Positions 16,820 to 24,460 of a stretch of DNA of 31,488 nt are shown here, in pieces. Position numbers and translations under genes: made by a program. Numbering within the stretch: the first letter of the stretch is position 1; each line of letters starts with the position of its first letter. The notes under the pieces were generated by a model. It searched no databases and was not told where the DNA came from. It saw only the letters and a list, made by a program, of their open reading frames with translations. Source of the DNA: an uncultured Bacillota bacterium (lineage in GTDB: Bacteria; Bacillota; Clostridia; Peptostreptococcales; Anaerovoracaceae); assembly GCA_958448635.1 (NCBI GenBank), contig CAUDEQ010000017.1, positions 1 to 31,488 on the forward strand, in the 5' to 3' direction.

Positions 16820-17737
16820 TCATCTTTTTACATCCTGTATCCCCTGCACCTGCTCTTCCAATACCACCGTGATATACAGCCTGCTGTTCCTGTACTCCGC
16901 ACTTATCCTTCCTCCCATTCGCTCCGTCAGGAGCTTGGCTATGGAAAGCCCCAGGCCCGTGGATCTTCGACCTGTTTCCACCGTGTAGAATCTGTCAAAG
17001 AGACGGTTCACCTGCACTTCATCGAGCCCGGCAGCTGCATTGGAGAATATGATCTCGCCCTTTTCCGTCAGCCTTATGTCCAGATCTCCGTCGCTGTACT
17101 TCATGGCATTGTTTATCAAATTGGAGAATATCCTTGCCAGCGCCGCCCTATTCACGGTACGGATCACCTTTTGCTGCGGCATATGAACCACCGGGGTTAT
17201 ATCGCTTTCCCGAAGGGCGGCATAATATCCCAGTATGCTTTCCTCCAGAACCATGTTTACTGAAACAGCTTCCTCATCATCGTACTCCTCTGATGTTATC
17301 ACGGAATATCGGAAAAGCTCTTCCGTCAGCTTCTTCAGCATTTCTGTACGGTTTCTGATTATATCCGTGTAGTGAGTCACCGTCTCGCTCTTCTCCTCTC
17401 CATCGAGAAGCTCCAGATATCCGCTGATGGCCGTCAGCGGCGTCCTCAGATCGTGCGATATGTTGGTGACAGCGTTCTTCAGCTCAGTATCTCCCTGCTG
17501 AAAGCGATGGCGGTCTGCCCTTAGCTTTTTAAGCTCCCCATTCAATGAGGAAGCAAGCCTGCGCATATGCCTGTCTCTGCAGGAAATGGAAATCAGCACA
17601 TTGGTATCTTCGTTCAGTATCGCTGAAAGCTCTCGGACCATTTCCTTAGCTGCACGATGCATGAAGAAAATCTTTCCTGACAGAAAAACCACAATACATA
17701 TTAAAATCACTATCACCAACCACAACCATACGACCAT
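16820..17737 (-). CDS. Sensor histidine kinase with one membrane segment
   Basis: 305-residue kinase. One hydrophobic helix (residues 2-25) is followed directly by a charged linker with no extracytoplasmic domain. The H-box NISHDLRTPLT carries His95, the N-box is IFSNLINNAMKYS, and the ATP-lid region ends FDRFYTVETGRRSTGLGLSIAK. The G1 box (DxGxG) is degenerate (FSNAAAGLD), as in several Firmicutes kinases of this kind. TAGGAGAGCATC precedes the ATG, 9 bp after the ABC permease. Order is regulator - ABC ATPase - permease - kinase. With no sensor domain of its own, it may sense through the transporter, as BceS-type kinases do; that is inference. Confidence 0.9.
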   Translation of the reverse strand: MVVWLWLVIVILICIVVFLSGKIFFMHRAAKEMVRELSAILNEDTNVLISISCRDRHMRRLASSLNGELKKLRADRHRFQQGDTELKNAVTNISHDLRTPLTAISGYLELLDGEEKSETVTHYTDIIRNRTEMLKKLTEELFRYSVITSEEYDDEEAVSVNMVLEESILGYYAALRESDITPVVHMPQQKVIRTVNRAALARIFSNLINNAMKYSDGDLDIRLTEKGEIIFSNAAAGLDEVQVNRLFDRFYTVETGRRSTGLGLSIAKLLTERMGGRISAEYRNSRLYITVVLEEQVQGIQDVKR

Positions 17738-17746
17738 GATGCTCTC

Positions 17747-18580
17747 CTATTTCAGATCCTTCCTTCGGAAGGCAGCCACCCCTGCGCCCGTGGCAGCCAC
17801 TATTATCACTGTACTGTACATCATCAGAAGCCATGGGTTCTTTACCTCCATGCTAGCTGTCTGAAGCGCCTGTCCTCCCGGAAGAAAATCATTAACGAAT
17901 TCGTACACCTGACGCTTTGTCCCATCCACATAATTTGGATTAGGCTGATTTTCCTCCACGACTATGGTTCCGCTTTCATCCATGTGAGCTATCCCATTGA
18001 ACACCTTTGGCTCATCCAACCTCGTATATATATACATTCCCGTGAACAGCAGGAAAAATGCCAGCAATATACAGAGAACCGCTGTCATGGATTTACTCTG
18101 ACTGACCATGCCAATAAGAGTAAAAACAGAAGAGTAGACCATCGATATCAAGATGCTGCATATCACCAGCAGAAGGATGAATTTCAACGGCGAATGAAAT
18201 CCGCCCAGTAGCGGAAGCCCTGCGCACAGATAAGCGGCAAGCCCTGCCCCGCATATTATCACACCTCCTACCCCACATGTGATGAGGTTTGCAAAATATA
18301 CGGCAGAGCGCTTCTGCCCCACGATCAGCTTATTGCGTATGGTTCCGTCGCTGTATTCCGTTCCGATAAACAGACTGCAGAACACCGACAGTATGATGCC
18401 GATATATATTGCCACAGAGAAAAACGCCGAATCTATATAGGTTTCCATGCCATCTTCCATCATGTTAATATAATTACTTACGGGAATGAAGATCCCTCCC
18501 GCCACTACAGCCAGAATTCCCGCCCAGAAGATCTTGTCTCTGAACATTCTGGAAAATCCGGCACTCAAAAGCTTATTCAT
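17747..18580 (-). CDS. ABC-2 type transporter permease subunit
   Basis: 277-residue membrane protein with about six hydrophobic segments. An N-terminal cytoplasmic helix (NKLLSAGFSRMFRDK) and FIGTEYSDGTIRNKLIVGQKR, typical of bacitracin/lantibiotic-type ABC-2 permeases, are visible. A soluble loop of about 45 residues (DEPKVFNG...) lies between the last two helices. The start is ATG 18578-18580 behind GGGAGG; it overlaps the ATPase stop by 8 bp (ATGAATAA), implying translational coupling. Together they should form an exporter or peptide-detoxification pump. The cargo is unknown. Confidence 0.85.
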   Translation of the reverse strand: MNKLLSAGFSRMFRDKIFWAGILAVVAGGIFIPVSNYINMMEDGMETYIDSAFFSVAIYIGIILSVFCSLFIGTEYSDGTIRNKLIVGQKRSAVYFANLITCGVGGVIICGAGLAAYLCAGLPLLGGFHSPLKFILLLVICSILISMVYSSVFTLIGMVSQSKSMTAVLCILLAFFLLFTGMYIYTRLDEPKVFNGIAHMDESGTIVVEENQPNPNYVDGTKRQVYEFVNDFLPGGQALQTASMEVKNPWLLMMYSTVIIVAATGAGVAAFRRKDLK

Positions 18581-19487
18581 TGTCAGCACCTCCCACCAGA
18601 TTCATATAGTAGCTTTCCAGGCTTTCATCGCGCTCCTGCATATTCAAAAGCTCGCAGCCCTCCTTATCCATCTGTCGTACAAGCTGAGATACGCTGACCT
18701 TTGCAAATATATCCACCTTGGTATCTGACACTATATTGTAATCTATATCCAATCTGTCCAGAACCCGTGCCAGAGCATTCATATCCGTGACCTCTGCCCT
18801 AAGGCATTTTCGGCAGGCAGCTTCCAGCTCCTCGGCGCTGATCTCCCTTATTATCCTGCCTCTGTCGATGAATCCGTAATGTGTGGCAAGACGGGATAAT
18901 TCGTCCAGTATATGACTGGAAATAAGCACCGTTATCTGTCTTTCACGGTTCAACTTCAATATCAGCTCTCTCATTTCTATTATTCCCTGAGGATCCAGTC
19001 CGTTCACAGGCTCATCCAACACGAGAAAATCGGGATCTCCCGCCAGTGCCACAGCTATACCCAGACGCTGACGCATGCCCAGGGAAAAATTCTTCGCCTT
19101 TTTCCTGCCTGTGTTGTCCAGTCCCACCAGCCTGAGTATATCGTGCAGCCCTTCATAGGACGGAAGCCCCAGAACCTGAAACTGCTGCTTCATATTCTCC
19201 TCCGCCGTCATTCCCAGATATATGGACGGCGTTTCCACCACGGCCCCCATGCGTCGTCTCGCCCTGGCTATCTTCCTGCTTTTGTTTCCGACGCCATAGA
19301 TGCTGTAGCTTCCTTCAGTGGGCTCCTGCAGCCCGCATATCACGCGTATCAGCGTGGTTTTGCCTGCTCCGTTTTTACCGACAAAGCCATATATGGCTCC
19401 CTTGGGAACGCTCATTGTGACACCGTTCAATGCTTTAAAGTTTTTGTAGCTTTTGCTTATAGAATTTACTTTAAGCACATATTCCAT
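18573..19487 (-). CDS. ABC transporter ATP-binding protein (BcrA/lantibiotic-immunity type)
   Basis: 304-residue ATPase. Walker A GKNGAGKTT (37-45), signature FSLGMRQRLGIA, Walker B FLVLDEPVNGLDP and H-loop SSH are intact. A regulatory extension of about 80 residues follows the nucleotide-binding domain, as in BcrA/NatA-like proteins. AAGGAGGTAATCAT is a near-ideal RBS. It is encoded 90 bp after the response regulator, with a four-copy direct repeat in that gap, and overlaps the permease gene. Likely role: energising export or resistance to a membrane-active compound sensed by the linked two-component system. Confidence 0.92.
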   Translation of the reverse strand: MEYVLKVNSISKSYKNFKALNGVTMSVPKGAIYGFVGKNGAGKTTLIRVICGLQEPTEGSYSIYGVGNKSRKIARARRRMGAVVETPSIYLGMTAEENMKQQFQVLGLPSYEGLHDILRLVGLDNTGRKKAKNFSLGMRQRLGIAVALAGDPDFLVLDEPVNGLDPQGIIEMRELILKLNRERQITVLISSHILDELSRLATHYGFIDRGRIIREISAEELEAACRKCLRAEVTDMNALARVLDRLDIDYNIVSDTKVDIFAKVSVSQLVRQMDKEGCELLNMQERDESLESYYMNLVGGADNE

Positions 19488-19531
19488 ATGATTACCTCCT
19501 TTTCTTTGTCCTGCATAGTCTATCCCCGAAA

Positions 19532-19573
19532 GGTAAAGACAGCGGTTAAGAAAAGAGTAAAGAAACGGTAAAG
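19532..19573 (-). promoter_or_regulatory. Four direct repeats, candidate response-regulator binding array
   Basis: On the minus strand four copies of CTTTACC (variants CTTTACT, CTTAACC) occur at 19567-19573, 19556-19562, 19544-19550 and 19532-19538, spaced 11, 12 and 12 bp. The array lies between the response-regulator stop and the ABC ATPase start. Such spacing is typical of OmpR/PhoB-type tandem sites. No good -35 follows, which suits an activated promoter. Confidence 0.6.
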
Positions 19574-19577
19574 CTTT

Positions 19578-20249
19578 TTATTCCGATATTTTGAAGCCTA
19601 TTCCCCATACCGCCTCGATATATTCCTTTCCGGAAGCATTGCGCAGCTTCTTTCGCAAATTGCTGATATGTATCTTCAGCGAGCTTTCCGTGCAGTCGGG
19701 AGTATCCTCGCTTATCCTGTCCAGGATCACCGACTTGGATATAGCCTGATTCCTGTTCTGCATCAACAGCTTGAGTATGGCGTATTCCGTTTTGGTCAGC
19801 CTGACTTCCTGTCCGCCTGCGCTGACGCTGCGGGCTGACGTGTCAAGCCTCAGGTCGCCGACGCTGTATATGCCGGAAGCTTCCCTGTCCGCATCGCTTC
19901 TCAGTCTGACTTTGATACGTGCCAGCAGTTCCTTCGTATCAAAAGGCTTTGTGACGTAATCCGCCGCACCGCTCATGAGCATGCTCACCTTGTCGTCCAC
20001 CCCGACCTTTGCGCTGACCACTATCACAGGTATTCCTGAAATATGCGGAAGCACCTCTTCGCCCGAGAGTCCCGGCAGCATGAGATCCAGAAGGATCAGA
20101 TCCGGCCTGCATCCGGAAAGAAGCAGCAGCGCCTCCGTTCCCGAATATGCACGCAGCACATCGTACCCTTCCTTTTTCAGTATCTCCTCCATCATATCGC
20201 CTATATGCACATCATCATCTACTATGGCTATTCTTATATTCCCGTTCAT
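19578..20249 (-). CDS. OmpR/PhoB-family response regulator
   Basis: 223 residues: a receiver domain with acidic pair DDD (11-13), phosphoacceptor Asp55 (LILLDLMLPG) and the KPFD lysine, then a C-terminal winged-helix DNA-binding domain (RLTKTEYAILKLLMQNRNQAIS...SSLKIHISNLRKKL...VWGIGFKI). The start is ATG 20247-20249 behind CAGGAAGAGA; upstream in-frame codons are not part of the fold. First gene of the regulator-ABC-kinase set, 66 bp after crcB on the same strand, so it might also be read from the crcB promoter. The tandem repeats just after its stop are its most likely target. Confidence 0.94.
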   Translation of the reverse strand: MNGNIRIAIVDDDVHIGDMMEEILKKEGYDVLRAYSGTEALLLLSGCRPDLILLDLMLPGLSGEEVLPHISGIPVIVVSAKVGVDDKVSMLMSGAADYVTKPFDTKELLARIKVRLRSDADREASGIYSVGDLRLDTSARSVSAGGQEVRLTKTEYAILKLLMQNRNQAISKSVILDRISEDTPDCTESSLKIHISNLRKKLRNASGKEYIEAVWGIGFKISE

Positions 20250-20315
20250 TCTCTTCCTGCCCTTCTCTTTTAAACACCTCACGGCCCTCTTCGGTTTCGC
20301 CTGCTTATCCATCTA

Positions 20316-20681
20316 TCATGCAGTAAAATATTCTATGATAAAAATCACACTTACTCCAATCAACACGCTCAGCGTCACATAAATAAAGGCTGTCATGGAG
20401 TGGCCGCTTTTTATCAGCTCCGACGTTTCCAGCGCAAATGTTGAAAATGTCGTAAATCCTCCGCAAAGCCCCACCTTCATGAATAAAAGCGCAGGCTGAC
20501 TCCATGAAACGTTTCTGCTTACAGATACTGCAATGATCCCTATCACCACACAGCCTACGATGTTTACTGCGAAGGTCTTCACCGGAAAAACAGCAGACTC
20601 GTTTATATCCATAAGGCTTATCAGATATCTGCATACTGCGCCTAAAAATCCTCCTGCACCTACGGCTAAAATATTCAGCAT
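20316..20681 (-). CDS. crcB: Fluoride channel FluC/CrcB
   Basis: 121-residue, four-helix fluoride channel that exports toxic F- as a dual-topology dimer. Signature segments are GAGGFLGAVCRYLIS, NIVGC, and GLCGGFTTFSTFALE with the pore phenylalanines. GAGAGGAAGCTGTT precedes the ATG. Only one copy is present, so it is expected to form a homodimer. A TATAAT lies at 20733-20738. The short leader contains a GCGGT/ACCGC hairpin but not the conserved fluoride riboswitch. No functional link to the adjacent two-component system is evident. Confidence 0.94.
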   Translation of the reverse strand: MLNILAVGAGGFLGAVCRYLISLMDINESAVFPVKTFAVNIVGCVVIGIIAVSVSRNVSWSQPALLFMKVGLCGGFTTFSTFALETSELIKSGHSMTAFIYVTLSVLIGVSVIFIIEYFTA

Positions 20682-20732
20682 AACAGCTTCCTCTCTTTAC
20701 ATCAAATCCATACAGCGGTCTGTTCACCGCTC

Positions 20733-20762
20733 ATTATAGACTTTACACCATCTTCTGCATAA
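20733..20762 (-). promoter_or_regulatory. Probable promoter of crcB
   Basis: Minus-strand TATAAT (20733-20738) with a weak TTATGC 18 bp upstream. Transcription would begin at or just inside a small hairpin (GCGGT/ACCGC, 20714-20729). Confidence 0.45.
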
Positions 20763-20774
20763 GAACAATAGGCA

Positions 20775-20815
20775 ATAAAAAAGTGTGCAGGAAGGAAGCC
20801 CGTCTTTTCCTGCAC
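20775..20815 (-). terminator. Terminator of the PaaK-like gene
   Basis: On the minus strand a 9-bp stem, GTGCAGGAA / TTCCTGCAC, is followed shortly by TTTTTTATT. It lies about 110 bp downstream of the PaaK-like stop. The stretch between them (20816-20926) holds only an imperfect GC-rich hairpin and no gene that I can support. Confidence 0.85.
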
Positions 20816-20926
20816 GCATGATGCCGCCCCTACACAAGGAACGGCTGCCATAACGATATCGTATTTACGATCATGTCTTCGGCAACATCTGCGTCGGCCC
20901 TTGCCGGCGCAGCTTCACCGTCAGCA

Positions 20927-22192
20927 CTATTTTCTTTTATCCATGATAACCTTCAGCTTTCCTGTCCTAGGATTGTATTCCAGATCCTCAGGGCTGCACC
21001 ATTCCACCTCCGGCTCATCCAGAACCTCATCATCCAGGGCATCCTTCATGAAGGATCGCTCCTTGTACAGCATTTCCAGGAATTCAGCCGTCTTACCTTC
21101 CTTATCGGCCTTGACCTCTTCACCTACGGCTATTCTGAAGGTGAACTTATCCCTGATGTCGTGGGTAACAACTATCTGATATGAATAATAGTCGATGCCG
21201 CACATATTCAGTATCTGCCCCACATCCTGCGGATACAAGGTCACATAGCCTGCTCTTGCAGCCACATTGCTTCGTCCCAGTATCCTGAACTTTCTGTCTG
21301 CACTGCCCTCAGGCTCCGTATACTCTCCCATGTCTCCCGCCGGATAGCGAATCATAGGAATGAGCGTCTTGTAAAGCGCCGTGATGTATATTATCCCCGG
21401 CTTGTTCATTTCCGTGATTATCTCTCCCGTATCGGGGTCCACCAACTCCATGTGGCAAAGATCCGAGAAAACTCTATGCTCGTTGAAGCCGCAGTCTCCC
21501 GTGAAATATCCTATGGCGCCACCGTCGTTGGATGCATATAATATGGATCTGAAATCTATTTCACGGCCAAACACTTCGCTAATCTTGTCTCTCTGATCCT
21601 GATACAGCGTCTCTCCCGCAAAATATATGGTATCTACGACGAATCCCGTCAGCTTATGCTCCTTGATATATGATACGATCTTCGTAAGGATCGACGGCAG
21701 TCCCGCAAGGCAGTTGATGCGATGCTGAAGAACCGTATCAACCATTTCCTCTATCGTCACATTGCCCGACAGATTGTAGACCAGCGTTTTGGCAGGCGCT
21801 GCGCACAGCATGTTGTAGGTGTATAAAAAGCTTGCATATAGGCCTCCCGCATAGAACAGGTTGGCTATCCTCATGCCGTTGGACAGACCTCCCTTGATGA
21901 GAGCAGCTCCGCTGCATTTGCACAGCGTTTCCCATTCCTCCGCCGAATACAGGGAATATTTCGGGTCCCCCGTCGTGCCTCCGCTCTTGAATATCTGTCC
22001 ATCCAAATGAGGTCTTGTTATGACCGTTCCGCCGTCTTTATCGCAGTGAGCCCAGAAATCGTCCTGATCGATAAACGGCAGAGCTTCAAGGGGCGCATCC
22101 TCCGGCAGATCCTTGTACAGCTCTGCGTAGTAGCCGGAATTCTTTCTGGCATAGGCGATGATTTCATCTACTGAATATATCTTGTTACTCAT
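20927..22192 (-). CDS. PaaK-like adenylate-forming enzyme (phenylacetate-CoA ligase family)
   Basis: 421-residue acyl-adenylating enzyme of the PaaK/coenzyme F390 synthetase group. The ATP-binding P-loop SGGTTGDPK (70-78) is canonical. AGETLY, a GE(I)xTE-like segment, and the hinge region YPAGDMGEY...RILGRSN followed by the small C-terminal domain are all recognisable. It should activate a carboxylic acid as acyl-AMP and pass it to CoA or another acceptor; the acid is unknown. The start is ATG 22190-22192 behind GAGGAGG and overlaps the preceding gene by 8 bp (ATGAGTAA), so the two are translationally coupled. The partner is the C-terminal part of a GNAT-like acyltransferase, suggesting activation followed by acyl transfer. 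Confidence 0.83.
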   Translation of the reverse strand: MSNKIYSVDEIIAYARKNSGYYAELYKDLPEDAPLEALPFIDQDDFWAHCDKDGGTVITRPHLDGQIFKSGGTTGDPKYSLYSAEEWETLCKCSGAALIKGGLSNGMRIANLFYAGGLYASFLYTYNMLCAAPAKTLVYNLSGNVTIEEMVDTVLQHRINCLAGLPSILTKIVSYIKEHKLTGFVVDTIYFAGETLYQDQRDKISEVFGREIDFRSILYASNDGGAIGYFTGDCGFNEHRVFSDLCHMELVDPDTGEIITEMNKPGIIYITALYKTLIPMIRYPAGDMGEYTEPEGSADRKFRILGRSNVAARAGYVTLYPQDVGQILNMCGIDYYSYQIVVTHDIRDKFTFRIAVGEEVKADKEGKTAEFLEMLYKERSFMKDALDDEVLDEPEVEWCSPEDLEYNPRTGKLKVIMDKRK

Positions 22193-22691
22193 TATCTGCC
22201 TCCTCTGTCTTCTTATCATTGAGGGCAATAACTTCCTCCGTCAGCTCCTGGAATTCTCCTACGGTAACCAGCTGCTCGTAACGGTTTTCAGCTCCCATCA
22301 GCATCTGCATGATGATGTAGTCTCCCGATGCCCCTCCGGGCATGATTCCCGACAATGTAAATCCGCATTTTCTTGCCGTCCTGTAGCTGTAGCCGCAGCT
22401 TGGTGAATCAAGTGATATCATCATTTCTATCATCTCGCTCTTGCGCCTGATGGTATCCTGCACAGAATCATCCAGTATCGCCTTGAGATCATCTCCGCCC
22501 TCGTGGATAACTATCTTCTTCACCCTCATGGTGGTGTTGTCCTCGATGCTTATCTGCGAGCTTGCCCCGACGCCGCCTTCCTCCAGGAACTCATGCTTCA
22601 GACCGAGACTGTCATACATCTTCTCCATGAAAGGCAGCAGCTCCCTCGGAGGATAATTCCTGCAGCTTGCAGCCTCATCCAGTATCTTCAC
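22185..22691 (-). CDS. GNAT-like acyltransferase, C-terminal portion (possibly truncated)
   Basis: About 168 residues if started at GTG 22689-22691; ATG 22626-22628 is an alternative. The C-terminal stretch ARKCGFTLSGIMPGGASGDYIIMQ resembles the end of acyl-CoA N-acyltransferase domains of the GNAT superfamily found in clostridia. The segment LLPFMEKMYDSLGLKHEF resembles the mid-protein linker of those longer proteins. The N-terminal half I would expect is absent. The frame remains open upstream to 22823, but there it is antisense to an intact ECF transporter gene and encodes nothing family-like. No convincing RBS precedes either start. The gene may be a remnant, or a short stand-alone domain working with the coupled PaaK-like enzyme. 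Confidence 0.5.
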   Translation of the reverse strand: MKILDEAASCRNYPPRELLPFMEKMYDSLGLKHEFLEEGGVGASSQISIEDNTTMRVKKIVIHEGGDDLKAILDDSVQDTIRRKSEMIEMMISLDSPSCGYSYRTARKCGFTLSGIMPGGASGDYIIMQMLMGAENRYEQLVTVGEFQELTEEVIALNDKKTEEADNE

Positions 22692-22709
22692 ACATGCAAG
22701 GAGGACGTC

Positions 22710-23234
22710 ATGAAAAAAATCAACACACAGGACTTGGCATTTACAGCGCTCTTTGCCGCACTGGTCTTCGTAGCAACCTACATCACCAAGATACCTAATC
22801 CCGCCACAGGCGGCTATAGCCATACAGGAGATTGTATGATATTTCTTGCCGTGATGATTCTGGGAAAGCGCAACGGCAGTATCGCCGCAGCCATAGGTGC
22901 GGCTCTTTCGGACCTGCTGGCGGGAGCCGCAGTTTGGGTATTACCTACCCTCATCATAAAATTTATTGCTGCGTATATCGCCGGAACGATAATGGAAAAA
23001 TCGCCTGCCAGCCGTAAGCTGCAAATGACAGGAGCTGCATGCGGCGGTATATTCCAGATCATCGCATATACTTTCGTGAAAATCGTGCTCATGGGCACAA
23101 GCCCGGCTCTGCTGTCCATACCTCATGTCACAGCCCAGACACTGCTGGGTATCGTGCTGTTTGCTGTACTGGCACGTGTGCTTTCAAGAAACGGAGAAAT
23201 GGCTGTTTTTATGAAAAGAGGTGAGAACAGATGA
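22710..23234 (+). CDS. ECF transporter S component (DUF1393/COG4720-like)
   Basis: 174-residue integral membrane protein with about five to six hydrophobic helices. The N-terminal LAFTALFAALVFVATYITKI and the GGYSHTGDCMIFLAVMILGKRNGSIAAAIGAALSDLLAG block are characteristic of small substrate-binding subunits of energy-coupling-factor transporters, which capture vitamins or related micronutrients. It needs a shared EcfAA'T module encoded elsewhere. AAGGAGGACGTC gives a strong RBS. It overlaps the next gene by 4 bp (ATGA). Its 5' end abuts, or overlaps antisense, the GNAT-like gene, and I found no clear promoter. The substrate is unknown. Confidence 0.85.
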   Translation: MKKINTQDLAFTALFAALVFVATYITKIPNPATGGYSHTGDCMIFLAVMILGKRNGSIAAAIGAALSDLLAGAAVWVLPTLIIKFIAAYIAGTIMEKSPASRKLQMTGAACGGIFQIIAYTFVKIVLMGTSPALLSIPHVTAQTLLGIVLFAVLARVLSRNGEMAVFMKRGENR

Positions 23235-23947
23235 AGATAATAGATGTACACGCACACATAGGCTATATAGGCGGCTGGGCCAACGTCGGAATAACAGAGG
23301 AGGGCCTCATCTCTCAGATGGAGAGCTTTTCCATTGTCAAAACTGCTCTCTGCTGCGAGGATAACGATGTGACCATGGCAGTCATGACACATCACCCGGG
23401 CAAAATCATCGGCTGCGTCTACGTGGACCCCGGTACAAATGATGCGATCGATATCATGGAGCGGTATGCCTCTGCAGGGTTTTCCGCAGTAAAGCTCAAT
23501 CCGCTGAGACACGCCTTCTGCGCTGACAGCGAGGAGGTGGATCCCGTAATGGAAAAGGCCGGCGAGCTAGATATGCCTGTATGTATCCACAGCGGTCATC
23601 CTCCTTATTCGCTTCCATGGCAGATAGGTCTTCTTGCAGAGCGTCATCCTGACGTTAAGATTATGATGATACATATGGGGCACGGACACGGCGTATACAT
23701 AGATGCCGCTCTAAAGATGGCCCGCCGATATAAAAACATCTATCTGGAAATGTCCGGCATGCCTATGCCGTCGAAGATACTGGAGGCATACGAAACTGTA
23801 GGCAAAGACAGGATAATGTTCGGCACCGATGCGCCCTTCCACTACCCCGGAACCGAGCTGAGCAAGGTGACCGCCAGCGGTGTAGACGATGAAGGCATTC
23901 GCCGCATACTATACAATAATGCCGAAAAATTTTTCAATATCAAATAA
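23231..23947 (+). CDS. Amidohydrolase-2 family metal-dependent hydrolase
   Basis: 238-residue TIM-barrel hydrolase of the amidohydrolase_2 (ACMSD-like) group. Metal ligands appear as VHAH (His7, His9), CIHSGH (His120), MIHMGH (His148) and FGTDAPF (Asp200). A VKLNP segment lies near residue 88. GAGGTGAGAACAG precedes the ATG, and the start overlaps the ECF S-component stop by 4 bp, so the products are translationally coupled. A plausible role is hydrolysis or decarboxylation of the compound imported by the ECF transporter; the compound is not known. No U-run terminator follows on this strand. Confidence 0.85.
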   Translation: MKIIDVHAHIGYIGGWANVGITEEGLISQMESFSIVKTALCCEDNDVTMAVMTHHPGKIIGCVYVDPGTNDAIDIMERYASAGFSAVKLNPLRHAFCADSEEVDPVMEKAGELDMPVCIHSGHPPYSLPWQIGLLAERHPDVKIMMIHMGHGHGVYIDAALKMARRYKNIYLEMSGMPMPSKILEAYETVGKDRIMFGTDAPFHYPGTELSKVTASGVDDEGIRRILYNNAEKFFNIK

Positions 23948-23980
23948 TTTCTTACTCAAACAAATCACTCAAACAAAATA

Positions 23981-24121
23981 AGTACCGCAAACAGAGAATG
24001 TTCTCTAACTGCTACACTTTTCCGGTACTAAAAAAATCAGCCCTTTAATATAAAAATGAAATGCCCGATTTTCCTCACAGAAATCGGGCATTTCACAATA
24101 TGCATAGCTTTCGGCTGATTT
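23981..24121. repeat. Cluster of nested inverted repeats
   Basis: The intergenic stretch 23948-24200 has no gene. It holds AGTACCG...CGGTACT (23981-24029) enclosing AGAGAATGTTCTCT (23993-24006). Next is AAATCAGCC...GGCTGATTT (24034-24121) enclosing a perfect 14-bp stem, GAAATGCCCGATTT/AAATCGGGCATTTC (24058-24094). The stretch from 24122 to 24200 is AT-rich with nothing recognisable. Confidence 0.85.
24045..24094 (-). terminator. Probable terminator for the feoA transcript
   Basis: The 14-bp stem at 24058-24094 is followed on the minus strand by ATTTTTATATT. A feoA transcript would first cross the repeat element at 24201-24460 and then meet this hairpin. Confidence 0.55.
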
Positions 24122-24200
24122 ATGTTTACGTCATTTTTTAGACGAAAACGTTGGATTACCGAATTGATTGATATTGTACGCAACAGCCGAAAACATTGTT

Positions 24201-24460
24201 TTCCATAATATTCCAAAATGTGTATATATCGATGTTTTTTTAAATTCTTACACACAGCAATTTTCGAATCAGAGCTTCACTTGCCTTTTCTACGCAAATA
24301 TTTTGACTTTATTGCGGCGACTTGTGCTTAAACAACTACTCGTTTGCTGTTCCTGTTCCGTTTAGGCTTGAAACTTCCGATTTATGCAAAACTCCGTGTG
24401 TAATTTTTTCTGATTTCTATAAATCATACACATTTTGGAAAAATACACCAGTTATTTGCC
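24201..24460 (+). mobile_element. MITE-like element copy 1 (260-bp repeat, inverted relative to copy 2)
   Basis: The core, 24211-24440 (230 bp), begins TTCCAAAATGTGTAT and ends with its reverse complement ATACACATTTTGGAA. A second internal inverted pair, TTACACAC/GTGTGTAA, lies inside. No transposase is encoded. The whole 260 bp recurs in inverted orientation at 25765-26024 with roughly a tenth of positions changed by eye. The right end reaches into the last codons of feoA. Terminal inverted repeats, small size and lack of coding capacity fit a non-autonomous transposon. Confidence 0.75.

Noticed and set aside
20682..20760. Fluoride riboswitch upstream of crcB
   Set aside because: The leader is only about 45 nt from the predicted start and has a single GCGGT/ACCGC hairpin; the conserved pseudoknot and core bases of the crcB motif are not visible.
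22692..22823. N-terminal extension of the GNAT-like frame
   Set aside because: Antisense to an intact ECF S-component gene with a strong RBS, and the translated sequence is cysteine-rich and not family-like.
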